Shown here one piece after another: positions 1 to 6,099 of a DNA stretch of 7,297 bases. A model generated the notes under the pieces. That model did not search any database, was not told the DNA's origin, and worked only from the letters and a program-made list of their open reading frames with translations. Position numbers and translations under genes: made by a program. Each line of letters opens with the position of its first letter. Within the stretch, counting starts at the first letter, position 1. Source of the stretch: an uncultured Moraxella sp. (GTDB lineage: Bacteria > Pseudomonadota > Gammaproteobacteria > Pseudomonadales > Moraxellaceae); NCBI GenBank assembly GCA_927911235.1, contig CAKMOY010000136.1:1-7297 (forward strand). Reading direction: 5' to 3'.

Positions 1-425
1 CTGGCAAAGCCCATTGGCAAACACTTTTGACCGCTCGTGCGTTGGACAGTCAATGCTTGGTAGTCGGTTCGGCACAAGGTGGCGAACATCTGATTAACAC
101 GTCAAAAGGAGTCAATCAACGAGAAACGTGGGGACATAGCCACATGATAAATGCTTTTGGTGAAAGCATTGGCGAGCCAATTTCTCATGAATTTTTACCG
201 CCAAATAGCCAACAAGATTTAACAGATTTATTCAAAAATTTGCCTTTAAGCCATTTTGCCAGCACATTTTTGCCAAATGCCAGTATTTTAAACTATTTGA
301 GTGATGAAAAATATCCTGATACCGCAAAAATTGTCATAGCAAATTTTGATAATGATGAACAAAATCGCTTTCGTAATCAAATTAATTTGTTTGCCAGTCA
401 GCGTTTTGATGTTAAAAATCCTTAA
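1..425 (+). CDS. Carbon-nitrogen hydrolase (nitrilase superfamily), 3' part only
   Basis: The reading frame is open from base 3 to the TAA at 423-425 (140 codons), so the gene begins upstream of the window. The TTG at 27 is an internal Leu codon, not a start: the preceding codons read GKAHWQTL and continue the family pattern. Visible family features are HWQTLLTARALDSQ, then AQGG, then TWGHSHMINAFGE, which match the C-terminal half of the alpha-beta-beta-alpha nitrilase fold (usually W..L..ARA.E.Q...AAQ.G followed by GHS.I..P.G). The final IVIANFDNDEQNRFRNQ matches the last strand and helix. The Glu-Lys-Cys catalytic residues lie before the window, so the substrate (amide, nitrile or omega-amide) cannot be judged. 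Between the INAFGE strand and the AKIVIANFD strand there are about 45 residues, where relatives normally have a short loop. The next gene follows after 38 bp on the same strand and may be co-transcribed. Confidence 0.85.
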   Translation, partial: GKAHWQTLLTARALDSQCLVVGSAQGGEHLINTSKGVNQRETWGHSHMINAFGESIGEPISHEFLPPNSQQDLTDLFKNLPLSHFASTFLPNASILNYLSDEKYPDTAKIVIANFDNDEQNRFRNQINLFASQRFDVKNP

Positions 426-463
426 ACTATTTTTATAAAAAAAATTTAAAAAAGCCAATTGAT

Positions 464-1048
464 ATGTCAAATTTATTATATGACCACCTAAAAAACAGCC
501 CAATTTTTGCCAATCTTGATCCTTTTATGTTTCAAATTTTGGAGCAACATTTAGTATTTCAAGAACTCGCCCCCAATGAAATTTTGTTTAACGAAGGCGA
601 ACACGGCGATTATTTGGCGTTTGTGTTACTTGGTAATTTGGCGATTTTAAAAAATAATGCCAACGATAGCGGACTGACCCAAATTGGCAATATTTCACAA
701 GGCGACAGCATTGGCGAGATGGCGTTGATTGACATGTTGACACGCTCGGCAACGGTCAAGGCAAGCGAGTTGACGGCTTTGGTAAAATTATCCAAAAAAG
801 ATTTTGAAACGATTTTGAACGATTATCCACGCATTGGCATTGAAATTTTGCGTGGCATTGCGGTGTTGTTAAGCCTAAAATTACGTAGAACGTCCGAAAA
901 TTTAAGTCGCTCAAACAACACCCAAAGCAAACAAAGGCTAAGGCAAATAACGCAAAATTTGCCAATTGTCGCCATTTTTTTGATAAACAATGCGGTCATG
1001 CATACGGTTGGCTCGTCCTTGCCAAAACTCAATTTTTTCAACCGTTAA
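464..1048 (+). CDS. Stand-alone cyclic-nucleotide-binding-domain protein
   Basis: This is a 194-residue protein with one cNMP-binding (Crp-like) beta-roll domain at about residues 10-130. Supporting features are the opening SPIFANLDPFMFQIL helix, LAPNEILFNEGEHGDYLAFVLLGNLAI, and the phosphate-binding-cassette region GEMALIDMLTRSATV (Gly84, Glu85, Arg94). These resemble the GE.AL......R.A.V cassette of cAMP receptors. No helix-turn-helix follows, so it is unlikely to bind DNA as Crp does; it is more likely a sensor or partner subunit. Bases 426-463 hold no strong Shine-Dalgarno, only an A-rich stretch before the ATG. From about residue 159 to the end, the reading frame lies antisense over the last codons of pdxH, so roughly the last 36 residues (GSSLPKLNFFNR at the end) look like read-through rather than a conserved domain. 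Which nucleotide it binds cannot be told. Confidence 0.82.
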   Translation: MSNLLYDHLKNSPIFANLDPFMFQILEQHLVFQELAPNEILFNEGEHGDYLAFVLLGNLAILKNNANDSGLTQIGNISQGDSIGEMALIDMLTRSATVKASELTALVKLSKKDFETILNDYPRIGIEILRGIAVLLSLKLRRTSENLSRSNNTQSKQRLRQITQNLPIVAIFLINNAVMHTVGSSLPKLNFFNR

Positions 1049-1597
1049 TTGATAACCGCCCCAAAAATCTGGCAACGGAATTTCGCTATCTTGGTATTGA
1101 TTTGCCAAATTTTCAAACCGCTCATTCATCACATCACGACTGGCGACTACGCCACTTTGTGGCGTGCTGACCCATGCCGCTAGCTGGCTGTCTTTTGGGC
1201 GAGAATGAAAATATTGGGCGGATTGTTCACGGCTAATTTTGCTCACTTTGCCTGTCAAACGCACTTGACGCTCTAAACTTGCCCAAAAAAACAAGGCTTC
1301 GGCATTGGGATTGTTGTCCAAATCTTGCCCTTTTTGGCTGTCATAGTTACTATAAAAAATCAAGCCGACATTGTCATCGTCAAGCGATACAATTTCACGC
1401 ATTAACAGCGTTCGCACCGATGGCAAATTGTCATCACCACAAGTCGCCAAAAAAAAGGCGTAGGCTTCGCCTTGGTACTTTTCTAGGGCTTCGTTTACCC
1501 AATTTTGGATTAACGGATAAGGCGTGGTGGGCAAGCCTTGTTCATCCAGTTCGCCTTGTTCATAAGATAAACGTTTTGCACTAAAATCAATACTCAT
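938..1597 (-). CDS. pdxH: Pyridoxamine 5'-phosphate oxidase
   Basis: This cytosolic FMN enzyme oxidises pyridoxamine 5'-phosphate or pyridoxine 5'-phosphate to pyridoxal 5'-phosphate, the last step of PLP synthesis and salvage. The 219 residues match the usual family length (about 218 in E. coli). The FMN-binding stretch RTLLMRE is at about residues 62-68, IFYSNYDSQKG at 80-90, and FFWASLERQVRLTG at 103-116. The family signature IEFWQGRANRMHDR is at 189-202, and the protein ends NWQILRYLP, as the family does. The ATG is preceded by AAAAGGG with good spacing. It starts 18 bp after the prmB stop and is almost surely co-transcribed with it. The 3' end overlaps the convergent gene at 464-1048 by 111 bp, and no terminator hairpin was seen there. 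The gene carries three A/T runs of 7 or 8 bases that could be prone to slippage. Confidence 0.97.
   Translation of the reverse strand: MSIDFSAKRLSYEQGELDEQGLPTTPYPLIQNWVNEALEKYQGEAYAFFLATCGDDNLPSVRTLLMREIVSLDDDNVGLIFYSNYDSQKGQDLDNNPNAEALFFWASLERQVRLTGKVSKISREQSAQYFHSRPKDSQLAAWVSTPQSGVVASRDVMNERFENLANQYQDSEIPLPDFWGGYQLTVEKIEFWQGRANRMHDRIVYQKNGDNWQILRYLP
1445..1460. repeat. Slippage-prone A8 run flanked by CGCC/GGCG inside pdxH
   Basis: On the + strand eight A bases (1449-1456) are bounded by CGCC and GGCG, a small perfect inverted repeat. In pdxH this encodes Ala47-Phe48-Phe49-Leu50-Ala51. Two further 7-base A/T runs lie in the same gene at about 1284-1290 and 975-981. One-base slippage here would inactivate the enzyme early. 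The run codes for a conserved hydrophobic strand, so codon choice alone could explain it. Confidence 0.5.
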
Positions 1598-1615
1598 GGT
1601 AAAGCCCTTTTAAAA

Positions 1616-2809
1616 TCAAAGTTTGTTTAATTTTTCTACATAATGGCGAAAATATTCACGGTTTTCCATCAATTCGTCAAAGTCCATCGCAAACACACCA
1701 CTACCACCATTGGCAAAGGTCAGCCAATCAAACTGAATGTCAGGATAGGCTTGGCGTAACGCCCATTCGCTATCGCCCACTTCGCACACCAATAGACCAT
1801 CACGTGTTAAATAATCTGGAGCGTGGAACAAGATTTGATGAACGATATCCAAACCGTCCTGCCCTGCGGACAAGGCATGGTCAGGCTCGTACAAAAACTC
1901 AGGTGGCAAGTCCGCCATTGTTGCCGAATCCACATAAGGCGGATTGGTAACGATTAAATCGTACTGATTTTCGGCAGGGATTTTGGCAAACAAGTCCGAC
2001 TCAATCAAGTTTAACTGATGGGTGATATCTTCGTGGTGATTGGCGTTCACGCCTGCCACTTCAAGGGCGTTTTTGTCAATGTCGCTGGCATCAACAAAGG
2101 CATCTGGAAAACGGCTTGCCAACGCAATGGCAATACAGCCAGAACCTGTACACAAGTCCAAGATTCGTTCAGGTTGTGCCAGTTGTTTTTCGTCCAGACC
2201 ATGTTCAAAAAACTGCGGGTCTTTTTTGCTACCGCTCAATTTTTGAACCAAATCATTGCTTTCAAAATACGGATAAAACTGCTGACGAATCAGTTCATTG
2301 ATAGGTGAACGTGGGATTAACACTCGCTCATCAACATAAAACGGCAATTCGCAAAAATACGCCAAATTAATCAGATAACTAAGCGGTTTTCGCTCCACGA
2401 TACGGCGTTGTAACAGGGTTAAAACCTCGGTTTTTTCGCTGTCGGTCAAACGACAATCCAAAATCTGCTCATCAGCCGACCATTGTAATGACAAGGTGTG
2501 CAACACAATCGCCGCTGCTTCTGCAAATACGTCTGTTGTGCCTTGGGCGACCACCACGTCATGCTCACGCAATTTGCTGATACAAAAACGGATAAAATCA
2601 CGAATGGTTTTGAGTGATTGAATGGCTTCGTCAAATTCGTGGTTGAGTTGAACCAGTTCGTCAGCGTCTAGCATATTGTCATGCACGATGATGTTATCTG
2701 TGTCTATTTGTTCAAAATGACTGTCTTCGTCAAAGTCGTCCAGACTGTCGTCAAATTCAATGTCTGATAGGTTATTTGGCAAACTGCTTAGGTTAATTGG
2801 CGATTGCAT
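1616..2809 (-). CDS. prmB: 50S ribosomal protein L3 N5-glutamine methyltransferase
   Basis: This SAM-dependent enzyme methylates a glutamine side chain of ribosomal protein L3 during ribosome assembly. Visible features: TIRDFIRFCISKL (about 68-80), the substrate-side segment YFCELPFYVDERVLIPRSPI (151-170), which is typical of PrmB, SAM motif I DLCTGSGCIAIA (218-229), and the catalytic NPPYVD (289-294) that contacts the target Gln amide. It ends with TFANGGSGVF, as E. coli PrmB does. PrmC is excluded by RSPINELI. At 397 residues it is clearly longer than E. coli PrmB (310). The excess is an acidic N-terminal tail (about residues 17-55, with DDSLDDFDED) and an insertion at about 184-213 ahead of motif I. 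Met46 is a possible later start but has no Shine-Dalgarno; Met1 has only a weak GGAAAA. pdxH follows after 18 bp. Upstream, a MITE ends 22 bp from the ATG, and no clear promoter was found. Confidence 0.95.
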   Translation of the reverse strand: MQSPINLSSLPNNLSDIEFDDSLDDFDEDSHFEQIDTDNIIVHDNMLDADELVQLNHEFDEAIQSLKTIRDFIRFCISKLREHDVVVAQGTTDVFAEAAAIVLHTLSLQWSADEQILDCRLTDSEKTEVLTLLQRRIVERKPLSYLINLAYFCELPFYVDERVLIPRSPINELIRQQFYPYFESNDLVQKLSGSKKDPQFFEHGLDEKQLAQPERILDLCTGSGCIAIALASRFPDAFVDASDIDKNALEVAGVNANHHEDITHQLNLIESDLFAKIPAENQYDLIVTNPPYVDSATMADLPPEFLYEPDHALSAGQDGLDIVHQILFHAPDYLTRDGLLVCEVGDSEWALRQAYPDIQFDWLTFANGGSGVFAMDFDELMENREYFRHYVEKLNKL

Positions 2810-2831
2810 ATTGTTTTTTTCCGTTTGTTAA

Positions 2832-2848
2832 GAACCTGTATTCACAAC
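2832..2848 (+). repeat. Left terminal inverted repeat of the MITE
   Basis: GAACCTGTATTCACAAC matches the right end at 16 of 17 positions in inverted orientation. It is preceded directly by TAA. An internal echo, ACAGGTT at about 2867-2873, repeats part of the right-end sequence. Confidence 0.85.
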
Positions 2849-2898
2849 ATTACGCCATAAAATCTTACAGGTTTTTCACTAAATATTTATTTGCTTTT

Positions 2899-3011
2899 GC
2901 ATGAAAAATGGCTAAATCTTGCTTTTCTTCGTCAAAAACTTGTCTGATAGAATGACTATCAGTCTGCGTTTTTTCCTTGAAAAGCTGGCGATTTATCGCA
3001 TTTTTCATTGC
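2899..3011. other. Nested inverted repeats (fold-back core) of the MITE
   Basis: Several paired arms nest in order: GCATGAAAAATGGCTAAATC (2899-2918) with the complementary stretch at 2989-3011 (imperfect, one-base offset); GCTTTTC (2921-2927) with GAAAAGC (2979-2985); AAAAAC (2934-2939) with GTTTTT (2968-2973); and a perfect CTGATAG (2944-2950) with CTATCAG (2956-2962) around an AATGA loop. Together they make one long imperfect stem, typical of fold-back MITEs. The RNA from either strand would be strongly structured just upstream of prmB. Confidence 0.7.
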
Positions 3012-3016
3012 AAAAC

Positions 3017-3033
3017 GTTATGAATACAGGTTC
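3017..3033 (-). repeat. Right terminal inverted repeat of the MITE
   Basis: Read on the - strand this is GAACCTGTATTCATAAC, the partner of 2832-2848 with a single C/T difference. It is followed on the + strand by TAA, the second copy of the putative target duplication. It ends 30 bp from the stop codon of the PBP gene. Confidence 0.85.
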
Positions 3034-3063
3034 TAAAATCGTGTTTTGTGAATGGTTGGGTTA

Positions 3064-5748
3064 TTATAATCTATTTTGGTATGATTTTAAATCAAGGCTT
3101 GTAAAATTAATCATATATTTGTTTGCCAAAATCATACCTGCTTGCACCGCTCTATTGATACCGTCTTTTGGGTCATCAACCAAACCATTTTTGGCAAAAT
3201 TTCGCTCAACCAGTACCGCCACCGCCTTATCCCATTGTCCGTTTTTATCCTTTAACCCATACACGAACCACTTATAAGGACGCGTATGGCAAATATTGGC
3301 GTTAATTTTGCCGTCCGCACGGTTACAAGCGTTCGCCACCATATTCACCGTAACATTGGGCGTATAAACGCTGTTGCCATTTTTGACAATCGGAAAATTA
3401 AAGCCCGGTGTGCCTGTCTTACCGACCACCTTGCCAGCCGTCCACGCACAGTTGCCAATCGCTTGTGTACACGCTGTGTAAGCTGTACCGTTGCGACCGC
3501 TCAAGCCAGTGCCTGCAAGCAATGTGCCTGATAACAAGCTCAAAGTCGCCCTTGCGTCCGACTGGCTAATCCGCACAGGCAACAACCCCAAATCATCGGT
3601 CTGCCCCACCGCATCACCACGCCATGCTTTTGGGCGTAGTGGAATTTGATGCACGCCCCACAAATCATCAATGATATGCACACCACGACGCTGTTTGTCG
3701 CCATTGTCAGCAATCAACAGATTGGCAAACATATCGCTCGCCCCTAACACGGACGTTTTGGCATTGCCCGCCCCAAATACTTGGTTCATTACGCTATTTA
3801 GCTCATCACCGCCTTGGCGACACGCCCCGCTCATGCGACCGCCATTGGCTTTGACACAGTTTGCGACTTGGGTTTTGCTAAACTGTAGCTGTTTTGGGGT
3901 GTAGTCGTTTTTGCCATCGGTCAAAAGCACGCCAGAAAAATAGCGACTTTGAAGCATGGGGTCGCTGTCATAATTTTTGCCAAATAACAAATCTTTAAAA
4001 CCGCATTGTGTTTCGTCCGTTAGACAGTTAGCACTCCAGCCCATATCATCACTGGCTTTTTTAAAGGCGGGAATGCCTTGGCAAACGCCATTTTTATCCC
4101 TTGATAACGTCATTTGACTGGTGGTATTTTGGCAAAATAAAAAATTCGCCACTCGCTCGGTGGAAGAGCTTGCCATCACTTGTTTTAAATATCGAAATTC
4201 GGCAGAGCCTTGATTTTGAAAACGTGGATTGGCTCGCACTAGCCCCAATGCTTGCACGGTTTTGACGATTGAGCCTGGGTAAACGCTTTGATACAGGGCA
4301 TGATTGTTAAGATTTTGTTTGCTCCAATCTTTTTGCCAAAGCGTTGGACAATTGTTTGCTTTAATACGGGTGTCGCCATTATCAAAGCGATAACAGCTTG
4401 AGTCGCTACTGGCTAACGCAAGTACGCCTTGGGTTTTGACATCAATCACCGCAATGCCGACACTGCGAACCAATGCATTTTCGTACATTTGACTGGCGAC
4501 CATTTGCAGATTATTTGACAGCAAAGTGTTGCAATCAAGACTAGCGTTGGGGCTATTGGTAAAGCAGTCCGCCACGTTTTGTGCTTGAGCTTGAATAGCA
4601 GGGTCAAAGGTAAGCGACATATTATAGCCGATTTTGATATCCGAACCGTCAAGTTCAATGGCGTTAATCGGTGGTGCGGTCAGTTTTTGCCACCAGTTAC
4701 GCTGGTCATGATTTTGTTGATAATTTTGATAAGCATCAATCAGTTGTTTGTCAAAATATTTGGCATGAATGTTGGCAAGTCCGCTATACATCATGGCAAG
4801 GTTTTGCGGTAAGGCAATTTGATTTTGACCTTGATTTTGCCCTTGAATAGTTGGTTGAATGAGTTGTTCTGGACTGGTTGCTTGGCGTTTTTGTAGCAGT
4901 TTGAGCCATGTTTGGGCGTTTACCAGTTGTTCTAGTTGGTTTTGATTGGCTTGATTTTTGGTTTGGTTTTGGGTGTTGGCAAAATCGGCGTTGTCAATAT
5001 TGGCATTTTTTGGGATTAAATCTGGGTGATTGCACAGTTGCATTAGCCCATTATTAATATTTTCATCACTGGTCGCATTGTTGTCCACGTACAGATAACC
5101 TGTTTGATTGGTGGCGGTTTTCGGTGTTTTGAGATACACACAACCTGACAAACCGTACCAAGGATTTGTTTGGGTCAACCAGTTATTTGGCAAGCGTACC
5201 AGACTGGTATCGGTGCTATTTTTGCGGTTTGGCAGTTGCTCAAGCCATTGTAATTGTTGCAGTTTTTGGCGATTGTTTAGCGTGGTTAGGGCAAAGTTGA
5301 GTGATTTTTCGCTGATTTGTTGTTCGCAGGCTTGTTGCCATAGCCCTGTGGTGTTGATTTGGTAATGGCTAGCCAGTTGTTTTTGTTTAAATAAAGTGGT
5401 GAGTTGCTCGTTAATTTGGCTGATTTTTTTAGTATAGTTTTGTTGGGTTTTTTGTTTGGCAAAATCGCAAGTGTTAAACAGTTGATTGTCTAAATTTTGG
5501 GCGTTTGATTGAGTTTGGGCGATTTGGTTGGCGGTTTCGGCTTTGACAAAGTTATCCACGACAACGGTTAGGGCAGATTCGTAGTTTTGGGCGTTGTAGG
5601 TGTTGTTGTCGGTGGTGAGTGGCGATAGATACCAGACGAGCCAAGCGATAAGCCCAAGCAAAAATATCACCAAAATGACGTTTAAGTTGGTTAAAATGGT
5701 ACGGTATAGGGCTTGTGATACTCTAAAGTTTTTTTGGTTGTCGGTCAT
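3064..5748 (-). CDS. Non-canonical class-B-like penicillin-binding transpeptidase
   Basis: The 894-residue protein has a short cytoplasmic N-terminus and one membrane anchor (about 22-42, NVILVIFLLGLIAWLVWYL), so the rest should be periplasmic. Residues 45-370 match no domain I recognise; they are Asn/Gln-rich, with a low-complexity stretch at about 255-312. The transpeptidase domain starts near 372 (MSLTFDPAIQAQAQ, then VGIAVIDVKTQGVLALAS). It has the nucleophile motif SIVK (Ser493, Lys496) and KTGT (777-780) after GLSGRNGTAY. The second motif, normally SxN, reads SSS at 527-529 (MASSST, where relatives have SSNT); SAN at 572-574 is a less well-placed alternative. There are 18 Cys residues, all after the anchor. 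At 894 residues it is longer than usual class B PBPs (about 550-650). The start follows AAAAGG, 18 bp after the AbrB-like gene, and two TAA stops are in tandem. It probably crosslinks peptidoglycan with the neighbouring SEDS protein (inference). Confidence 0.85.
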   Translation of the reverse strand: MTDNQKNFRVSQALYRTILTNLNVILVIFLLGLIAWLVWYLSPLTTDNNTYNAQNYESALTVVVDNFVKAETANQIAQTQSNAQNLDNQLFNTCDFAKQKTQQNYTKKISQINEQLTTLFKQKQLASHYQINTTGLWQQACEQQISEKSLNFALTTLNNRQKLQQLQWLEQLPNRKNSTDTSLVRLPNNWLTQTNPWYGLSGCVYLKTPKTATNQTGYLYVDNNATSDENINNGLMQLCNHPDLIPKNANIDNADFANTQNQTKNQANQNQLEQLVNAQTWLKLLQKRQATSPEQLIQPTIQGQNQGQNQIALPQNLAMMYSGLANIHAKYFDKQLIDAYQNYQQNHDQRNWWQKLTAPPINAIELDGSDIKIGYNMSLTFDPAIQAQAQNVADCFTNSPNASLDCNTLLSNNLQMVASQMYENALVRSVGIAVIDVKTQGVLALASSDSSCYRFDNGDTRIKANNCPTLWQKDWSKQNLNNHALYQSVYPGSIVKTVQALGLVRANPRFQNQGSAEFRYLKQVMASSSTERVANFLFCQNTTSQMTLSRDKNGVCQGIPAFKKASDDMGWSANCLTDETQCGFKDLLFGKNYDSDPMLQSRYFSGVLLTDGKNDYTPKQLQFSKTQVANCVKANGGRMSGACRQGGDELNSVMNQVFGAGNAKTSVLGASDMFANLLIADNGDKQRRGVHIIDDLWGVHQIPLRPKAWRGDAVGQTDDLGLLPVRISQSDARATLSLLSGTLLAGTGLSGRNGTAYTACTQAIGNCAWTAGKVVGKTGTPGFNFPIVKNGNSVYTPNVTVNMVANACNRADGKINANICHTRPYKWFVYGLKDKNGQWDKAVAVLVERNFAKNGLVDDPKDGINRAVQAGMILANKYMINFTSLDLKSYQNRL
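4819..4846. repeat. 12-bp tandem repeat in the PBP low-complexity region
   Basis: TTGATTTTGACC (4819-4830) is followed by TTGATTTTGCCC (4831-4842) and a partial third unit, TTGA. On the coding strand this gives QGQNQGQNQ at about residues 302-310. The region from residue 255 to 312 is generally Gln/Asn-rich, so the repeat probably reflects expansion in a flexible linker. Confidence 0.7.
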
Positions 5749-5766
5749 TTTGAGCCTTTTAATATT

Positions 5767-6003
5767 CTAATCTTCATTCATATATTTTTGGCGTTCTTCA
5801 GTTTTATTACCATATAAGCCTTGTGTAATACCTGCAAAATCTAACAGTGATTTTTTGCCTGGTTTAACCGTTTGACGAACGAGCATAATAACGCCTTCTT
5901 GATATTGAATTTCTAAATCATCGTTGGGTGAAATATGAGCAGATTGCAAGACAGCATTAGGAATAGTAATTTGTTTATCTTGGAACATATTAATATTTAA
6001 CAT
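5767..6003 (-). CDS. AbrB/MazE/SpoVT-type DNA-binding protein (orphan antitoxin-like)
   Basis: The 78-residue protein has a swapped-hairpin AbrB-like domain at about residues 8-44 (DKQITIPNAVLQSAHISPNDDLEIQYQEGVIMLVRQ). It follows the family pattern: Q-(I/V)-T-(I/L)-P, a short helix, then D.(V/L)(E/D)....G.I.L. The tail KKSLLDFAGITQGLYGNKTEER resembles the toxin-binding tail of VapB/MazE-type antitoxins, but no toxin gene follows: the next gene, 18 bp on, is the PBP. The tail ends at KYMNED, before the charged and aromatic end many relatives have; a one-base change at the stop would extend it by about seven residues. The ATG is preceded by AGGA with 7-nt spacing, which decides Met1 over Met6. 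Such proteins commonly autoregulate, so this one may control its own transcript and thereby the PBP. An alternative is a relic of a lost toxin-antitoxin pair. Confidence 0.8.
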   Translation of the reverse strand: MLNINMFQDKQITIPNAVLQSAHISPNDDLEIQYQEGVIMLVRQTVKPGKKSLLDFAGITQGLYGNKTEERQKYMNED

Positions 6004-6010
6004 ATTTTTA

Positions 6011-6014
6011 TCCT
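6011..6014 (-). promoter_or_regulatory. Shine-Dalgarno for the AbrB-like gene
   Basis: AGGA on the - strand lies 7 nt before the ATG at 6003. It is the clearest ribosome-binding site in the region and supports the first Met as the start. Confidence 0.7.
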
Positions 6015-6052
6015 ATTGAGATGTTGAGTAAATTCATTGATTAGAGATATTT

Positions 6053-6078
6053 TAGCAAAGCCGTTAGCGATTTATAGC
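6053..6078. promoter_or_regulatory. Three phased GCTA direct repeats, possible operator
   Basis: On the - strand GCTATAA, GCTAACG and GCTAAAA begin 10 and 12 bp apart, overlapping and just downstream of the predicted -10. Roughly one-turn spacing next to a start site is what an autoregulating AbrB-like protein could use. The units are short and A+T-rich, so chance is a real alternative. The third copy, TGCTAAAAT, also resembles an extended -10 element. Confidence 0.3.
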
Positions 6079-6099
6079 AAGTTTAAATTTTATTGTTAA
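6071..6099 (-). promoter_or_regulatory. Sigma70-type promoter for the AbrB-like/PBP unit
   Basis: On the - strand, -35 TTAACA (6099-6094, 5 of 6 to consensus) is separated by 17 bp from -10 TATAAA (6076-6071, 5 of 6). The -10 is preceded by an extended-10 TGC. Transcription would start near 6064, leaving a leader of about 60 nt before the ATG at 6003. It would serve the AbrB-like gene and the PBP gene 18 bp after it, and possibly prmB-pdxH beyond the MITE. Confidence 0.65.

Larger units (their letters stand above)
2832..3033. mobile_element. MITE-like element, 202 bp, with terminal inverted repeats
   Basis: The ends are inverted copies. The left end reads GAACCTGTATTCACAAC (2832-2848). The right end, read on the opposite strand, is GAACCTGTATTCATAAC (3033-3017), with one mismatch in 17 and weaker similarity for several more bases. 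Both ends are flanked by TAA (2829-2831 and 3034-3036), consistent with a 3-bp target duplication. No protein-coding frame with transposase features lies inside, so it is a non-autonomous element. A 3-bp TNA duplication is known for the IS1031 group of the IS5 family, so an IS5-like transposase is a reasonable but unproven parent. Removing the element and one TAA leaves about 49 bp between the PBP gene and prmB, a normal intra-operon gap. The interior folds into nested hairpins. Confidence 0.8.

Noticed and set aside
1445..1460. CGCC-A8-GGCG as a terminator
   Set aside because: It lies in the middle of the intact, conserved pdxH coding region, and the stem is only four base pairs.
1279..1584. 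Open frame on the + strand opposite pdxH
   Set aside because: It is a shadow frame with His/Lys/Arg-rich low-quality protein and no start signals; the opposite strand carries pdxH.
2832..2900. A promoter inside the MITE for prmB
   Set aside because: Candidates such as TAAGAT or TTTTCA lack a partner hexamer at proper spacing, so none could be supported.
2944..2962. CTGATAG-AATGA-CTATCAG hairpin as a rho-independent terminator of the PBP gene
   Set aside because: The stem is A+T-rich, is not followed by a clean T-run on the - strand, and lies at the apex of the fold-back MITE, which explains it better.
3008..3277. Open frame on the + strand across the MITE right end and the PBP 3' end
   Set aside because: It is antisense to the PBP gene, has no recognisable domain and no ribosome site.
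4030..4036. SAN (residues 572-574) as the SxN motif of the PBP
   Set aside because: It is about 79 residues after the nucleophile, farther than usual, while SSST at 527-530 aligns better with the SSNT context. It is kept only as an alternative.
5722..5740. Slippery heptamer A-AAA-AAC at codons 5-7 of the PBP gene as programmed frameshifting
   Set aside because: The -1 frame gives no useful product, there is no downstream stimulatory structure, and the run is explained by Gln-Lys-Asn codons.
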